5,218 nucleotides of DNA from Thermoanaerobacterales bacterium (lineage in GTDB: Bacteria; Bacillota; Thermosediminibacteria; Thermosediminibacterales; Tepidanaerobacteraceae): positions 1 through 5,218 of the forward strand of contig DUNY01000459.1 in assembly GCA_012839145.1 (NCBI GenBank), in the 5' to 3' direction. Shown one piece after another: positions 4,661-5,218 of this stretch. The notes below the pieces were generated by a model. That model had not been told where the DNA came from and did no database searches. It was given only the letters and a program-made list of their open reading frames with translations. Each line of letters opens with the position of its first letter. The stretch's first letter is position 1. The translations under genes were made by a program, and so were the position numbers.

Positions 4661-4676
4661 TGACCAGTGTGGTCAA
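4661..4676. promoter_or_regulatory. TetR operator, right copy (TGACCA-N3-TGGTCA)
   Basis: TGACCAGTGTGGTCAA is the exact reverse complement of 4627-4642 and contains its own 15-bp palindrome (4661-4675). The two operator centres are 33 bp apart, about three helical turns, so two dimers could bind on the same face of the DNA. It covers the predicted transcription start. Confidence 0.75.
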
Positions 4677-4704
4677 TTGCTGTTTATGCTAAGAAAGAAA
4701 TGAG

Positions 4705-5218
4705 GTGGCTATTATTTATTCAAAATTCTATAGTTTAAAACCAGAGAAACAGGAACGTATTATTAATGCAGCTCTTAAAGAGTTTGCCCAAAATGGTTAT
4801 GAAAAGGCTTCTACGAATGAGATTATAAAAGAAGCGGAAATATCTAAAGGATCATTATTTAACTATTTTAACAGTAAAAAGGAACTGTATTTATTTCTGC
4901 TTGATTATGTAGCTAAGGTTATTGAGCAAATCTATGCTGAAGTGGATTGGAATGAACCAGATTTCTTTGAAAGAATCAGACAACTGGGATTGGTTAAATT
5001 TAAGGTTTATAAACAGTTTCCGTATGCCTTTAATCTTCTTAAGGCCTTAACCCATGAGGATGCAGCTGAAGTGAAGCCTATAATTAATAAACTTAGCAAG
5101 GATCTCATTTCAAGCGGCTTGGAAAGGGGTTATCAAAACATTGATTGGACCAAATTCCGGGAAGATTTCGATCGTGAAAAAGTGATTAATATCATTAACT
5201 GGACTATGCTGAGTTTTG
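4705..5218 (+). CDS. TetR/AcrR family transcriptional repressor (3' end beyond the window)
   Basis: The gene is open to the end of the window (about 171 codons visible). The N-terminal TetR domain is clear: PEKQERIINAALKEFAQNGY (13-32, counted from the GTG), then the helix-turn-helix with ASTNEIIKEAEISKGSLFNYF (35-55) and NSKKELYLFLLDY. The remainder is a helical ligand-binding domain, still incomplete, in a family usually near 190-210 residues. GTG at 4705 is the only canonical start between the in-frame stop at 4690 and the DNA-binding domain, but it lies inside the AGGTGG (4703-4708). That site points instead to ATT at 4714, where relatives of this protein usually have ATG (M-YSKFYSLKPEKQ). 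Twin operators over its promoter indicate autorepression. The controlled target, often a transporter, probably lies beyond the window. Confidence 0.9.
   Translation, partial: MAIIYSKFYSLKPEKQERIINAALKEFAQNGYEKASTNEIIKEAEISKGSLFNYFNSKKELYLFLLDYVAKVIEQIYAEVDWNEPDFFERIRQLGLVKFKVYKQFPYAFNLLKALTHEDAAEVKPIINKLSKDLISSGLERGYQNIDWTKFREDFDREKVINIINWTMLSF

Overview
The window looks like chromosomal DNA from a low-GC Firmicute, most likely a member of the Clostridia. The evidence is AT-rich DNA, AGGAGG-type ribosome binding sites, several GTG starts, and a set of families typical of that group: an ECF30/SigV-like sigma factor with an RsiV-like anti-sigma factor, a TIGR00266/AIM24 protein, a DUF6809-like small protein beside an XRE repressor, and a TetR regulator opening with a YSKFYSLKPEKQ segment. 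The assignment is inferred from the proteins alone. There is no rRNA, tRNA, CRISPR array or insertion sequence.

Layout. Positions 1-85 hold an ECF-type promoter candidate, a 12-bp palindrome and an 8-bp direct repeat. Positions 86-1491 are a two-gene operon, sigma factor then membrane-anchored anti-sigma factor, overlapping by ATGA. Positions 1492-1794 are non-coding: a structured hairpin, a strong intrinsic terminator, a further dyad and a sigma-A-type promoter. Positions 1795-3594 carry an AIM24-family gene and an Ldh-family NAD(P)-dependent 2-hydroxyacid dehydrogenase gene, probably co-transcribed. Positions 3685-3912 (minus strand) encode a small XRE repressor whose terminator lies on the dehydrogenase stop codon. 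It diverges from a DUF6809-like gene (4018-4314), and the gap between them holds two tandem 17-bp operators placed over a clear promoter. Positions 4365-4573 are the eroded remnant of a PEP-synthase-type (PPDK N-terminal) gene. Positions 4705-5218 are the 5' part of a TetR regulator gene that runs off the window, preceded by a TTGACC-N17-TATAAT promoter bracketed by two copies of a 15-bp palindrome.

How the parts work together. The window is a string of small self-regulated switches: an envelope-stress sigma/anti-sigma pair that probably autoactivates, an XRE repressor that probably controls the divergent DUF6809-like gene, and a TetR repressor that probably controls itself. The least described part is the XRE/DUF6809 pair with its TWGCGN-N5-TCGCTA operators. 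A second oddity is that two genes, the dehydrogenase and the TetR regulator, each have an AGGTGG ribosome binding site that points to a non-canonical AT[A/T] codon instead of ATG.
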